From contig JAEXAH010000075.1 of NCBI GenBank assembly GCA_023458315.1, forward strand, positions 1-39,148: a DNA stretch of 39,148 bases, given 5' to 3'. The notes beneath the pieces are model-generated. The model saw only the letters and a program-made list of their open reading frames with translations. It was not told the DNA's origin and searched no databases. This DNA is from Pseudomonadota bacterium (GTDB taxonomy: Bacteria > Pseudomonadota > Alphaproteobacteria > Rhodospirillales > Magnetospirillaceae). Positions 15,603 to 23,447 of the stretch are shown one piece after another. The position numbers were made by a program, and so were the translations under genes. Position 1 is the first letter of the stretch. Each line of letters starts with the position of its first letter.

Positions 15603-16115
15603 ATGGCTCTGCTCCCCATCCTCACCGCTCCCGATCCCCGGTTGAAGCAAAAGGCGATCCGCGTCGAGGCGGTGGACGACGAGCTGCGCCAGTTGATGGA
15701 CGACATGCTGGAAACCATGTACGCCGCGCCGGGCATCGGTCTGGCCGCGCCGCAGGTGGGAATCGGCCGCCGGGTCATCGTCATGGATATCGGCCGCGAC
15801 GAGGAAGACCGCCAGCCGCTGCGCATGGCCAATCCGGAAATCGTCTGGGCGTCGGACGACGACAACACCTATGAAGAGGGCTGCCTGTCGGTGCCCGAGC
15901 ATTACGCCGCCGTGGTGCGGCCGCGCGCCATCCGCGTGCGTTACCTGGACCCGCAGAACGAGGTGCGCGAGGTCGAGGCCGACGGCCTGCTCGCCACCGT
16001 GTTGCAGCACGAGATGGACCATCTGGACGGCATCCTGTTCATCGATCACCTGTCGTCGCTGAAGCGCAACATGATCCTGCGCAAGCTGTTGAAGGCCAAG
16101 AAGGACGCGGGTTGA
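15603..16115 (+). CDS. def: Peptide deformylase
   Basis: 170 aa. It removes the N-formyl group from nascent proteins. The three metal-site motifs are complete: GIGLAAPQ (44-51), EGCLS (92-96, with C94 as ligand) and QHEMDH (135-140, with H136 and H140 as ligands and E137 catalytic). ATG 15603 follows AAGGTG. It is the first gene of an operon with fmt, the classic pairing of formylation and deformylation; fmt starts five bases after its stop. Confidence 0.97.
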   Translation: MALLPILTAPDPRLKQKAIRVEAVDDELRQLMDDMLETMYAAPGIGLAAPQVGIGRRVIVMDIGRDEEDRQPLRMANPEIVWASDDDNTYEEGCLSVPEHYAAVVRPRAIRVRYLDPQNEVREVEADGLLATVLQHEMDHLDGILFIDHLSSLKRNMILRKLLKAKKDAG

Positions 16116-16120
16116 CCGCC

Positions 16121-17029
16121 ATGCGCCTGTGCTTCATGGGGACGCCCGATTTCTCGGTGCCGATCCTCGCCGCCCTGCTGGATGCCGGTCACGAGGTGGT
16201 CTGCGTCTATTCCCAGCCGCCCCGCCCCGCCGGGCGCGGGCACAAGGAACAACTGACCCCGGTGCACGCCTTCGCCCAATCCAAGGGCATCGAAGTGCGC
16301 ACCCCCAAGAACCTCAAGGACGAGGCCGACCGCCAGGCGTTCCGCGATCTCGACCTGGATATGGCGGTGGTCGCCGCCTATGGCCTGATCCTGCCCAAGC
16401 CGGTGCTGGACGCGCCGCGCCGGGGCTGCCTGAACGTCCATGCCTCGCTGCTGCCGCGCTGGCGCGGCGCCGCCCCCATCCAGCGCGCCATCCTGGCGGG
16501 CGATGCCGAGACCGGCGTGACCATCATGCAGATGGATGTGGGTCTGGACACCGGCGACATGCTGCTGCTGGACAAGGTGGCGATCACGGCGCAGACCAAC
16601 GCCGCCATGCTGCACGACCAACTGGCCGAAATGGGCGCGCGGCTGATCGTCGAGGCGGTGGCCCGCTACGACCAATTGCCGCACGTCAAGCAGCCCGAGG
16701 ACGGCGTCACCTATGCCGCCAAGCTGAGCAAGGACGAGGGCCGCCTGGACTGGACCCGCCCCGCCGCCGAACTGGACCGGCAGGTGCGCGGCCTGACGCC
16801 GTGGCCGGGGGTGTGGTGCGAGTTGAACGGCGAACGCCTGAAGGTGCTGGCGGCCGAGCCGGTGGCGGGCAATGGCGCGCCGGGCACCGCCCTGGACGAA
16901 GCCCTGTGCATCGCCTGCGGCGACGGCGCCCTGCGCCTGCTGCGGGTGCAGCGCCCGGGCAAGGGCCCCATGGCTGCCGCCGAGCTGTTGCGCGGCTATG
17001 CGGTGCCCAAGGGCACGGTCCTGGGCTGA
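16121..17029 (+). CDS. fmt: Methionyl-tRNA formyltransferase
   Basis: 302 aa. It transfers formyl from 10-formyl-tetrahydrofolate to initiator Met-tRNA. The N-terminal formyltransferase domain shows MGTPDFSV (6-13), the catalytic N105-x-H107 in NVHASLLPRWRGAAPIQ, and D143 in GLDTGD. The C-terminal OB-like domain starts around 200. ATG 16121 fits homology better than TTG 16112, which would overlap def. The TGA overlaps the truA ATG by one base. Confidence 0.97.
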   Translation: MRLCFMGTPDFSVPILAALLDAGHEVVCVYSQPPRPAGRGHKEQLTPVHAFAQSKGIEVRTPKNLKDEADRQAFRDLDLDMAVVAAYGLILPKPVLDAPRRGCLNVHASLLPRWRGAAPIQRAILAGDAETGVTIMQMDVGLDTGDMLLLDKVAITAQTNAAMLHDQLAEMGARLIVEAVARYDQLPHVKQPEDGVTYAAKLSKDEGRLDWTRPAAELDRQVRGLTPWPGVWCELNGERLKVLAAEPVAGNGAPGTALDEALCIACGDGALRLLRVQRPGKGPMAAAELLRGYAVPKGTVLG

Positions 17030-17796
17030 TGCCCCGCTACAAGCTCATCCTGGAATATGACGGCCGCCCCTATCACGGCTGGCAGCGGCAGGAGCACGGC
17101 GCCTCGGTGCAGCAGGCGCTGGAAGACGCGGTCGAACGCTTCTGCCAGACCCGGACCCTGGTGCAATGCGCCGGGCGCACCGATGCCGGGGTGCACGCCA
17201 CCGGGCAGGTGGCGCATTTCGATGCGCCGCGCGAGTACCGCACCGACCGGGTGCGCGACGGCCTGAATTTCCACCTGCGCCCCCATCCGGTGGTGGTGCT
17301 GGCGGCCGAGGCGGTGGACGACGATTTCCACGCCCGCTTTTCCGCCACCGGGCGGTCCTATCTGTTCCGCATCCTCAACCGCCGCGCCCCGGCCGGGCTG
17401 GATGCCGGGCGGGTGTGGTGGGTGCCGGTGGCGCTGGATGCCGATGCCATGCATGCGGGGGCGCAATACCTGCTGGGCCATCACGATTTCACCACCTTCC
17501 GCGCCAGCGAATGCCAGGCGAAAAGCCCCATGAAGACCATGGAGCGCCTGGACGTCAGCCGGGTCGGCGAGGAAATCCACGTCGTCACCGCCGCCCGCTC
17601 GTTCCTGCACCACCAGGTGCGCAACATGGTGGGCACGCTGAAGCTGGTGGGCGAAGGCAAGTGGCGGCCCGAGGACATGAAACGCGCGCTGGACGCCCGC
17701 GACCGCGCGGCGGGCGGCCCCACCTGTCCGCCGGATGGATTGTATCTGACGGGGGTGCGCTATCCCTCCAACGGCGGAGACAACCGCAACCAGTGA
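17029..17796 (+). CDS. truA: tRNA pseudouridine(38-40) synthase TruA
   Basis: 255 aa. It isomerises U38-U40 in the anticodon stem-loop. The catalytic aspartate is D52 in CAGRTDAGVHA. Other family blocks are YDGRPYHGWQRQ at the N-terminus, RSYLFRILNR, the FTTFRASECQAKSP stretch and SFLHHQVRNMVGTL. ATG 17029 shares its A with the fmt stop. It is the last gene of the def-fmt-truA operon. Its final codons overlap the first arm of the inverted-repeat set at 17785-17851. Confidence 0.97.
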   Translation: MPRYKLILEYDGRPYHGWQRQEHGASVQQALEDAVERFCQTRTLVQCAGRTDAGVHATGQVAHFDAPREYRTDRVRDGLNFHLRPHPVVVLAAEAVDDDFHARFSATGRSYLFRILNRRAPAGLDAGRVWWVPVALDADAMHAGAQYLLGHHDFTTFRASECQAKSPMKTMERLDVSRVGEEIHVVTAARSFLHHQVRNMVGTLKLVGEGKWRPEDMKRALDARDRAAGGPTCPPDGLYLTGVRYPSNGGDNRNQ

Positions 17797-17851
17797 ACCA
17801 TTGGCGGGGACGATGGTTGCGCTTACCATGACCTTCGGTTTCAGGCGCAAC
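17785..17851 (+). repeat. Three complementary arms that could form alternative hairpins
   Basis: CGCAACC (17785-17791), GGTTGCGC (17815-17822) and GCGCAAC (17845-17851) are spaced exactly 30 bp apart. The middle arm can pair with the first (7 bp) or the third (7 bp), but not both. They span the truA stop and the leader of the globin-coupled chemoreceptor gene (start 17863). A switch between two RNA hairpins is conceivable; short repeats could also arise by chance. Confidence 0.35.
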
Positions 17852-17862
17852 ACAGGGTTTTC

Positions 17863-19431
17863 ATGAACGCGGTCGATCTTCTTGCCAAGCGCCTGGCGCT
17901 GTTGTCCGTGGTCGAGCAGGACAAGGACGTCCTGCGCACCTTCCGGCCGGTGCTGGAACGCTGCCTGGACGGCATCCTGGACGATTTCTACCGCCATATC
18001 CGCGGCTTTGCCGAACTGGCGGTGCTGTTTCCCCACGAAGGCGTGGTCGACCACGCCAAGGCGGCGCAGAAGGCCCATTGGATGCGGCTGTTCTCGGGCG
18101 CCTTCGATGCCGATTACATGAATTCGGTGCGCGAAATCGGCCGCACCCATGCCCGCATCGGCCTGGAACCCCATTGGTATATCGGCGGCTACGCCATGGT
18201 GCTGGCCCGGCTGCTGGCGGTGGCGACCGAAACGCAACGCACCAACCTGTTCGGCGCCGGCGACAAGGTGGGGCTGGGGCGGCTGCATTCGATCATCGCC
18301 CGCGCCGTGCTGCTGGACATCGATCTGGCGGTGTCGGTCTATCTGGAAACCATCCGCGAGCAGGCGGTGGCCGAACAGCGCCAGCGCGAGGCGGTGCTGG
18401 TGGCGGAACTGACCCAGGTGGTGCGGGCGGCCAGCGATGGCGACCTGTCGCAACGCATTCCGCTGGCGGGCAAGGACGGGTTCTTCCGCGATCTGTGCCA
18501 GGCGGTCAACGGTCTGGTGGCGACCACCGATTCGGCCCTGGGCGACGTGGCCTCGGTGCTGGGGGCGGTGGCCGACGGCGATCTGGGGCGCCGGGTCATG
18601 GCCGACCATCACGGGGTGTTCGGCGAACTCAAGGACGACATCAACCGCACGGCGGAAACCCTGTCGCGGGTGGTGACGGGCATCAATTCCGCCGCCCACG
18701 AAATCGCCGGGGCGGCGTCGGAAGTGGCGGCGGGCAGCAACGATTTGTCGGAACGTTCGGAACAGCAGGCCGCCAACCTCGAGGAAACCGCCGCCGCGTT
18801 GCAGCAACTGGCGGCGGCGGTGCGGCGCAACGGCACCAGCGCCAACCGCGCCAACGATCTGGCGGCCCGTGCCCGCGACGTGGCGCTGCACGGCGGCGGC
18901 GTGGTCGGCGACGCCATCGCCGCCATGGGCCGCATCCAGGCCAGCTCGGAAAAGATCGAGGCCATCGTCGGCATGATCAACGAGATCGCCTTCCAGACCA
19001 ATCTGCTGGCGCTGAACGCGGCGGTCGAGGCGGCGCGGGCGGGCGACGCGGGCAAGGGCTTCGCCGTGGTGGCGGCCGAGGTCGGCAATCTGGCCCAGCG
19101 GTCCTCGGCGGCATCCAAGGAGATCAAGGGACTGATCGGCGACAGCGCCGCCCAGGTGCGTTCGGGCTCGGAACTGGTGGTCGGCACCGGCAAGGCGCTG
19201 GACGAGATCGTTGGCGCCGTGCGCGAGGTGGCCGACATCGTGGCCGAGATCACCGATGCCAGCCGCGAGCAATCCTCGGGCATCGAACAGGTCAACGAAG
19301 CCCTGGGCCATATCGACGAAACCACCCAGCAGAACGCTGCCCTGGTGGAAGAATCCGCCGCCGCCGCCACCTCGCTGGAGGATCAGGCGACGCGGCTGGC
19401 CGAGATGATGCGCTTCTTCCGGGTGGGGTAA
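17863..19431 (+). CDS. Soluble globin-coupled methyl-accepting chemoreceptor (HemAT-like)
   Basis: 522 aa with no membrane helix. The N-terminal ~165 residues are a globin-coupled sensor (protoglobin-type) fold; the likely heme-ligating proximal histidine is H96 in IGRTHARIGLEPHWYIGGY. HAMP-like helices lie around 185-285, then the MCP signalling domain with the conserved hairpin tip EIAFQTNLLALNAAVEAARAG, followed by the antiparallel helix KGFAVVAAEVGNLAQRS. Expected role: cytoplasmic O2 (or CO/NO) sensing for aerotaxis via CheW-CheA. There is no C-terminal CheR/CheB tether peptide. It sits alone between truA and a convergent GNAT gene (17 bp gap). Confidence 0.92.
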   Translation: MNAVDLLAKRLALLSVVEQDKDVLRTFRPVLERCLDGILDDFYRHIRGFAELAVLFPHEGVVDHAKAAQKAHWMRLFSGAFDADYMNSVREIGRTHARIGLEPHWYIGGYAMVLARLLAVATETQRTNLFGAGDKVGLGRLHSIIARAVLLDIDLAVSVYLETIREQAVAEQRQREAVLVAELTQVVRAASDGDLSQRIPLAGKDGFFRDLCQAVNGLVATTDSALGDVASVLGAVADGDLGRRVMADHHGVFGELKDDINRTAETLSRVVTGINSAAHEIAGAASEVAAGSNDLSERSEQQAANLEETAAALQQLAAAVRRNGTSANRANDLAARARDVALHGGGVVGDAIAAMGRIQASSEKIEAIVGMINEIAFQTNLLALNAAVEAARAGDAGKGFAVVAAEVGNLAQRSSAASKEIKGLIGDSAAQVRSGSELVVGTGKALDEIVGAVREVADIVAEITDASREQSSGIEQVNEALGHIDETTQQNAALVEESAAAATSLEDQATRLAEMMRFFRVG

Positions 19432-19448
19432 GGGGGATTGGCAGGCGG

Positions 19449-19925
19449 CTAAAGCCGCTTGACCCGGTAGGTGGCGGCGCCGTAGCTGGCCAGCTTGTCG
19501 CAGGGCTGCGGCTCATAGCCCAGCGCCCCCCAGAAGCCGTCGGAATTGTTCACCGCCGTCAGGCCGATGCGGTCGAAGCCGTGGGCGCGGGCCACCTTCT
19601 CCATCAGCCCGGCCAGGGCAACGCCCAGCTTGCGGCCGCGCGCCTCGGGCAGCAGGGCGACGTCGTGGATGTACAGGCAATCGGCCTGGGCGGGCAGGGA
19701 GTCCAGCACGCAATCCAGGGCGGGCGGCAGGCCGATCACCCCGGGATGGGCGATGCAATAGCCCAGCACCAGGGCGCCGTCCCCGGCCATCAGGCAGCCG
19801 TCGGGAAACAGCGCCAGCCGGTTGGCGAACACCGCCGGGTCTTCGGGGTAATTCACATGGACGATGTCGGCGATCTGGTTGACCCGCGCCAGATCGGCCA
19901 CAATCATGGGGCGCCACAGGGCCAT
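19449..19925 (-). CDS. GNAT-family N-acetyltransferase
   Basis: 158 aa. The acetyl-CoA binding motif A is seen as LYIHDVALLPEARGRKLGVALAGLMEKVA (about 84-112), with the R-G-R-K-L-G-x-A pyrophosphate loop. A motif B segment follows as GLTAVNNSDGFWGALGYEP. The substrate is unknown. It is the last gene of the minus-strand dap cluster, starting four bases after the membrane protein stop codon. Confidence 0.9.
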   Translation of the reverse strand: MALWRPMIVADLARVNQIADIVHVNYPEDPAVFANRLALFPDGCLMAGDGALVLGYCIAHPGVIGLPPALDCVLDSLPAQADCLYIHDVALLPEARGRKLGVALAGLMEKVARAHGFDRIGLTAVNNSDGFWGALGYEPQPCDKLASYGAATYRVKRL

Positions 19926-19929
19926 TGTC

Positions 19930-20490
19930 TCACATTCCCATCAGACGGTCGGACACCGTGCGCAGCAGCGCCGCCAGCAGAATGTCCAGCAACACGATGC
20001 CCGCCGCGGTGCCCAAATTCACCGCCAGCGCCACATGGGCCACATAGGCGCGATAGATCAGCATGATGATGGTCACGGCCTGGGCCAGCAGCATGGTGGC
20101 GGGACTGGGCGCCGTCACCGCCAGAAGGGCGACCGGCAGCAGGACCGCCATCTGCACCACCGCCGACCAGTTGTAGGCGACCACATAGCGGGTATAGGCG
20201 GGCCATTTGCCCAGGGAATCGGCCACGGTGATCATCACCACCGGAAAGGCCACCCAGTCGATCACATAGCCGATCAGCTTGATGGCGATCTCGCGTCCGC
20301 CGGTTTCCGAACTCAGGCCGCCGGACAGCAGATCGATGATGATGAAGGCCGGGGCCACCACCGCCGCCGCCCAGAACGAATTCCAAAAGCCGCGCGGGCT
20401 GGAATCGAAGAACGCCAGCCCGCCGGGGTCGCGCCGGGCCAGCCGGAAGGCGCCGGTGATGCCGGCGGCCATTTCGGGCAGGGTGATCAC
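19930..20490 (-). CDS. Small polytopic membrane protein (Yip1-like?), unknown function
   Basis: 186 aa. A ~35-residue N-terminal segment with aromatic residues (RGFWNSFWAA) is followed by about five hydrophobic helices: near 38-55, 72-95, 110-130, 135-160 and 160-180. The layout resembles Yip1-domain proteins, but I do not recognise it with certainty. GTG 20490 is chosen because it overlaps the dapE stop (GTGA, 4 bp), implying translational coupling; an ATG six codons in is the alternative. It is cotranscribed with dapE and the GNAT gene. Confidence 0.75.
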   Translation of the reverse strand: MITLPEMAAGITGAFRLARRDPGGLAFFDSSPRGFWNSFWAAAVVAPAFIIIDLLSGGLSSETGGREIAIKLIGYVIDWVAFPVVMITVADSLGKWPAYTRYVVAYNWSAVVQMAVLLPVALLAVTAPSPATMLLAQAVTIIMLIYRAYVAHVALAVNLGTAAGIVLLDILLAALLRTVSDRLMGM

Positions 20491-21623
20491 GGCTGCCCCA
20501 CCAATCGCTCCAGCACGCGGCCGTAGATGTCGGTCAGGGCGTGCATGTCGGCGACCATGACGTGCTCGTCCACCTTGTGCATGGTCTGGGCCACCAGCCC
20601 GAATTCCAGCACCGGGCAGACATTCTTGATGAAGCGGGCGTCCGAGGTGCCGCCGGTGGTGGACAGTTCCGGGCGGCGGCCGGTGACGGCCTCGGCGGCA
20701 TCGGCCACCGTGTCGCTCAGCAATCCGGGCTGGGTCAGGAAGCTTTCGCCCGACACCTCGATGGCGCAGTCGTAATCGCCGCCGACGCTGTCCAGGATGC
20801 CGCGTATCCACGCCTCCAGCGACGCGCCGGAATGCAGGTCGTTGAAACGGATGTTGAACCCGGCGCGGGCCTCGCCGGGGATGACGTTGGTGGCGGCGTT
20901 GCCCACGTCCACCGTGGTCAGCGCCAGGGTGCTGGCCTGGAAATGGGCGCTGCCGTCGTCCAGCGGCTTTTCGGTCAGGCGGCGCAGCATTTCCAGCAGG
21001 CGCGGAATGGGATTGTCGGCCAGATGGGGATAGGCGGCATGGCCCTGGGTGCCGAACACCCTGATCTTGCAGTTCAGCGAGCCACGGCGGCCGATCTTCA
21101 TCATCTCGCCCAGATGGCGGGGGTTGGTGGGCTCGCCCACCAGGCACAGATCCAGCGTTTCGCCGCGCGCCTGCAACCATTCCAGCACCTTGACGGTGCC
21201 GTCCACCGCCGGGCCTTCCTCGTCGCCGGTGATCAGCAGGCTGATGGAGCCCCTGGCCGGTCCGGCCTCAAGGAAGCGCGACACGGCGGCGACGAAGCAG
21301 GCGATGGCGCCCTTCATGTCGGCGGCGCCGCGCCCGAACAGGCGGCCATCGATCACCTGACCGCCGAACGGGTCCACGGTCCAGGCGCCGCCCGCCGGCA
21401 CCACGTCGGTATGCCCGGCGAAGCAGAAATTGGGGCCGCTGTCGCCCAGGCGGGCGTACAGGTTCTTGATGGTCGGTCCGCCGGTGGCGGAATCCACCGC
21501 GTGGCAGGCAAAGCCCATGCCTTCCAGGGCGCGGGTCAGAACCGCCATGGCGCCCGCGTCTTCCGGGGTGACGCTGGCGCAGCGGATCAAATCCTGGGCG
21601 AGCGCGACGGGATCAAGCGCCAT
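20487..21623 (-). CDS. dapE: Succinyl-diaminopimelate desuccinylase
   Basis: 378 aa M20 metallopeptidase-fold enzyme. It hydrolyses N-succinyl-LL-diaminopimelate in lysine and peptidoglycan precursor synthesis. Zinc-site residues: H71 and D73 in GHTDVVPAG, D102 in GRGAADMKG, and E135-E136 in GDEEG (general base and ligand). A C-terminal MHKVDEHV block supplies the last His. ATG 21623 follows AAAGGA. Upstream is dapD, which makes the succinylated precursor two steps earlier; the palindrome at 21649 lies between them. Confidence 0.97.
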   Translation of the reverse strand: MALDPVALAQDLIRCASVTPEDAGAMAVLTRALEGMGFACHAVDSATGGPTIKNLYARLGDSGPNFCFAGHTDVVPAGGAWTVDPFGGQVIDGRLFGRGAADMKGAIACFVAAVSRFLEAGPARGSISLLITGDEEGPAVDGTVKVLEWLQARGETLDLCLVGEPTNPRHLGEMMKIGRRGSLNCKIRVFGTQGHAAYPHLADNPIPRLLEMLRRLTEKPLDDGSAHFQASTLALTTVDVGNAATNVIPGEARAGFNIRFNDLHSGASLEAWIRGILDSVGGDYDCAIEVSGESFLTQPGLLSDTVADAAEAVTGRRPELSTTGGTSDARFIKNVCPVLEFGLVAQTMHKVDEHVMVADMHALTDIYGRVLERLVGQP

Positions 21624-21648
21624 GGGGCGGTCCTTTCGGGGAAATGTG

Positions 21649-21673
21649 GATGCCCGGACCCGGTCCGGGCATC
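21649..21673. repeat. Solo arm of the interspersed palindromic repeat between dapD and dapE
   Basis: GATGCCCGGACC, one C, GGTCCGGGCATC: a perfect 12-bp inverted repeat. It resembles the right arm of the element at 5689-5793 (shared GTGGATGCCCGGA...CCGGGCAT). As an mRNA hairpin just after the dapD stop, it could protect the dapD transcript or attenuate read-through into dapE. Confidence 0.65.
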
Positions 21674-21684
21674 CGTCAGCGGCA

Positions 21685-22527
21685 TCAATCCCGCAGCAGC
21701 TCGTTGATCGAGGTCTTCGAACGGGTCTTCTCGTCCACGCGCTTGACGATGACCGCGCAGTACAGGCTGGGGCCGTCGCTGCCGTCGGGCAGCTTCTTGC
21801 CGGGCAGCGAGCCGGGCACCACCACAGAATAGGGCGGCACGCGGCCGATGAACACCTCACCGGTGCTGCGATCGACGATCTTGGTGCTGGCGCCCAGGTA
21901 CACGCCCATGGACAGCACCGAACCCTCGCCGACGATCACGCCTTCGGCCACTTCGGCGCGGGCGCCGATGAAGCAATTGTCCTCGATGATCACCGGACCG
22001 GCCTGCAACGGCTCCAGCACGCCGCCGATGCCGGCGCCGCCCGAGATGTGCACATTGCTGCCGATCTGGGCGCAGGAACCGACGGTGGCCCAGGTGTCGA
22101 TCATGGTGCCGGTGTCCACATAGGCGCCGACGTTGACGAAGCTGGGCATCAGCACCACGCCCGGGGCGATGAAGGCCGAGCGGCGGACGATGGCGCCGGG
22201 CACGGCGCGGAAACCGTGGGCGCGGAACTTGCCGTCGTCCCAGCCCTCGAACTTGGACGGCACCTTGTCGAACCAGTGGGCGGTGCCGGGGCCGCCGGGG
22301 ATGGGGGCGTTGTCGTTCAGGCGGAAGGACAGCAGCACCGCCTTCTTCAACCACTGGTTGACCACCCATTCGCCGTCCAGCTTTTCCGCCACGCGCAGGT
22401 GGCCGGTGTCCAGCATGCCCAGCGCGGTGTCCACCGCGTCGCGGATCTTGCCGCCGGTCCCGAAATTGATGGTGTCGCGCGCCTCCCAGGCGTTCTCGAC
22501 GTCCTTTTGCAGATCGGCGAAGCTCAT
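21685..22527 (-). CDS. dapD: Tetrahydrodipicolinate N-succinyltransferase
   Basis: 280 aa, normal length. It transfers succinyl from succinyl-CoA to tetrahydrodipicolinate in the succinylase branch of lysine synthesis. The N-terminal helical domain ends near 100. The middle is a left-handed beta-helix of hexapeptide repeats (e.g. AIVRRSAFIAPGVVLMPSFVNVG), with the active-site stretch GAYVDTGTMIDTWATVGSCAQIG (about 134-156). The C-terminal block ends DEKTRSKTSINELLRD. ATG 22527 follows AAGGAT. It is followed 61 bp later by dapE. Confidence 0.97.
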   Translation of the reverse strand: MSFADLQKDVENAWEARDTINFGTGGKIRDAVDTALGMLDTGHLRVAEKLDGEWVVNQWLKKAVLLSFRLNDNAPIPGGPGTAHWFDKVPSKFEGWDDGKFRAHGFRAVPGAIVRRSAFIAPGVVLMPSFVNVGAYVDTGTMIDTWATVGSCAQIGSNVHISGGAGIGGVLEPLQAGPVIIEDNCFIGARAEVAEGVIVGEGSVLSMGVYLGASTKIVDRSTGEVFIGRVPPYSVVVPGSLPGKKLPDGSDGPSLYCAVIVKRVDEKTRSKTSINELLRD

Positions 22528-22601
22528 GGTCGCTATCCTTGGGGTGATGGAGTTTGGGGGAACATAGCGCGCTGGCGATGGCTGTCAACGCGCGCAAGGG
22601 A

Positions 22602-23306
22602 TCAGCGGGGTATGGCCTCCAGCCAGCCCACCAGATCGTCGGTGACGTGGTGGACGTGGCTCAGGTCGTCCTCGTCCTGCTGCACCACCTTGTGGTCGGG
22701 GTGGTTGTCCTGGCGCACCCACACCGTGGTCATGCCGATGTCGGCGGCGGGCTTCAGGTTGCGGTGGATGTCCTCGACCATGGCGGCGCCGGGCGCGTCG
22801 ATGCCGAAACGCGCCAGCATGGCGGCATAGCAGGCCGGTTGCGGCTTGGGGATGAAATCGGCGGCGCGGATGTCGAAGATGGCGTCGAAACGGGCGCCGA
22901 TGCCCAGGCGGTCCATGACGCTGATGGCGTGCCGTTCCGAGCCGTTGGTGAAGATGAACCGCCGCCCCGGCAGCCGGGCCAGGGCGGCATCCAGGCGTGG
23001 CGCCGCGTCCAGCACGGTGTGGTCGATGTCGTGGACGTAATCCAGGAATTCCTGGGGCTCGATGCCGTGGACGATCATCAGCCCGCGCAGGGTGGTGCCG
23101 TATTCGCGGTAATAGCGTTTCTGCAACACGAAGGCGTCGTCCAGCGCCATGCCCAGGCGCCCGGCGATGAACTGGCGCATGCGCACGTCGATCTGCGGGA
23201 ACAGGCTGCTGGACGCCGGATACAGCGTGTTGTCCAGGTCGAACACCCAGGATCGGACGTGGGTCAGTCCCTGGCGGCGCGGGTCGGTGGGCGTGGCGTC
23301 GGTCAT
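22602..23306 (-). CDS. HAD-family pyrimidine 5'-nucleotidase-like phosphatase
   Basis: 234 aa HAD hydrolase. Motif I is FDLDNTLY with nucleophile D23 and acid/base D25; motif II is FTNGS; motif III is the Lys in FIPKPQP; motif IV is VEDIHRN. The long helical cap (LFPQIDVRMRQFI..., YYREYGTTLRGLM) is the type found in SDT1/YjjG-like pyrimidine nucleotidases, so dephosphorylation of UMP/CMP or related nucleotides is likely. ATG 23306 starts 141 bp from the divergent GGDEF gene. It may be cotranscribed with dapD (74 bp gap). Confidence 0.85.
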   Translation of the reverse strand: MTDATPTDPRRQGLTHVRSWVFDLDNTLYPASSSLFPQIDVRMRQFIAGRLGMALDDAFVLQKRYYREYGTTLRGLMIVHGIEPQEFLDYVHDIDHTVLDAAPRLDAALARLPGRRFIFTNGSERHAISVMDRLGIGARFDAIFDIRAADFIPKPQPACYAAMLARFGIDAPGAAMVEDIHRNLKPAADIGMTTVWVRQDNHPDHKVVQQDEDDLSHVHHVTDDLVGWLEAIPR

Positions 23307-23447
23307 GTCCGACTGAGATAGTCCCGCCCGCCCCAGAAGGCAAGCCCGTGAAAGTCCCGCCCGGGGCTGTGCGCATCGCGGTTTCGGCTCTATTGAAGGG
23401 GTCCGACCTATGCTAAGGATGAATTCTGGTTGCAAGGGCAGGGGAAC

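Noticed and set aside
16112..16120. TTG start for fmt that overlaps def
   Set aside because: ATG 16121 matches the conserved MRLCFMGTPDF start of the family.
19445..19458. Short GCGGCT/AGCCGC hairpin between the chemoreceptor and GNAT genes as a terminator
   Set aside because: Only 6 bp, two-base loop, partly inside the GNAT coding end and without a T-run.
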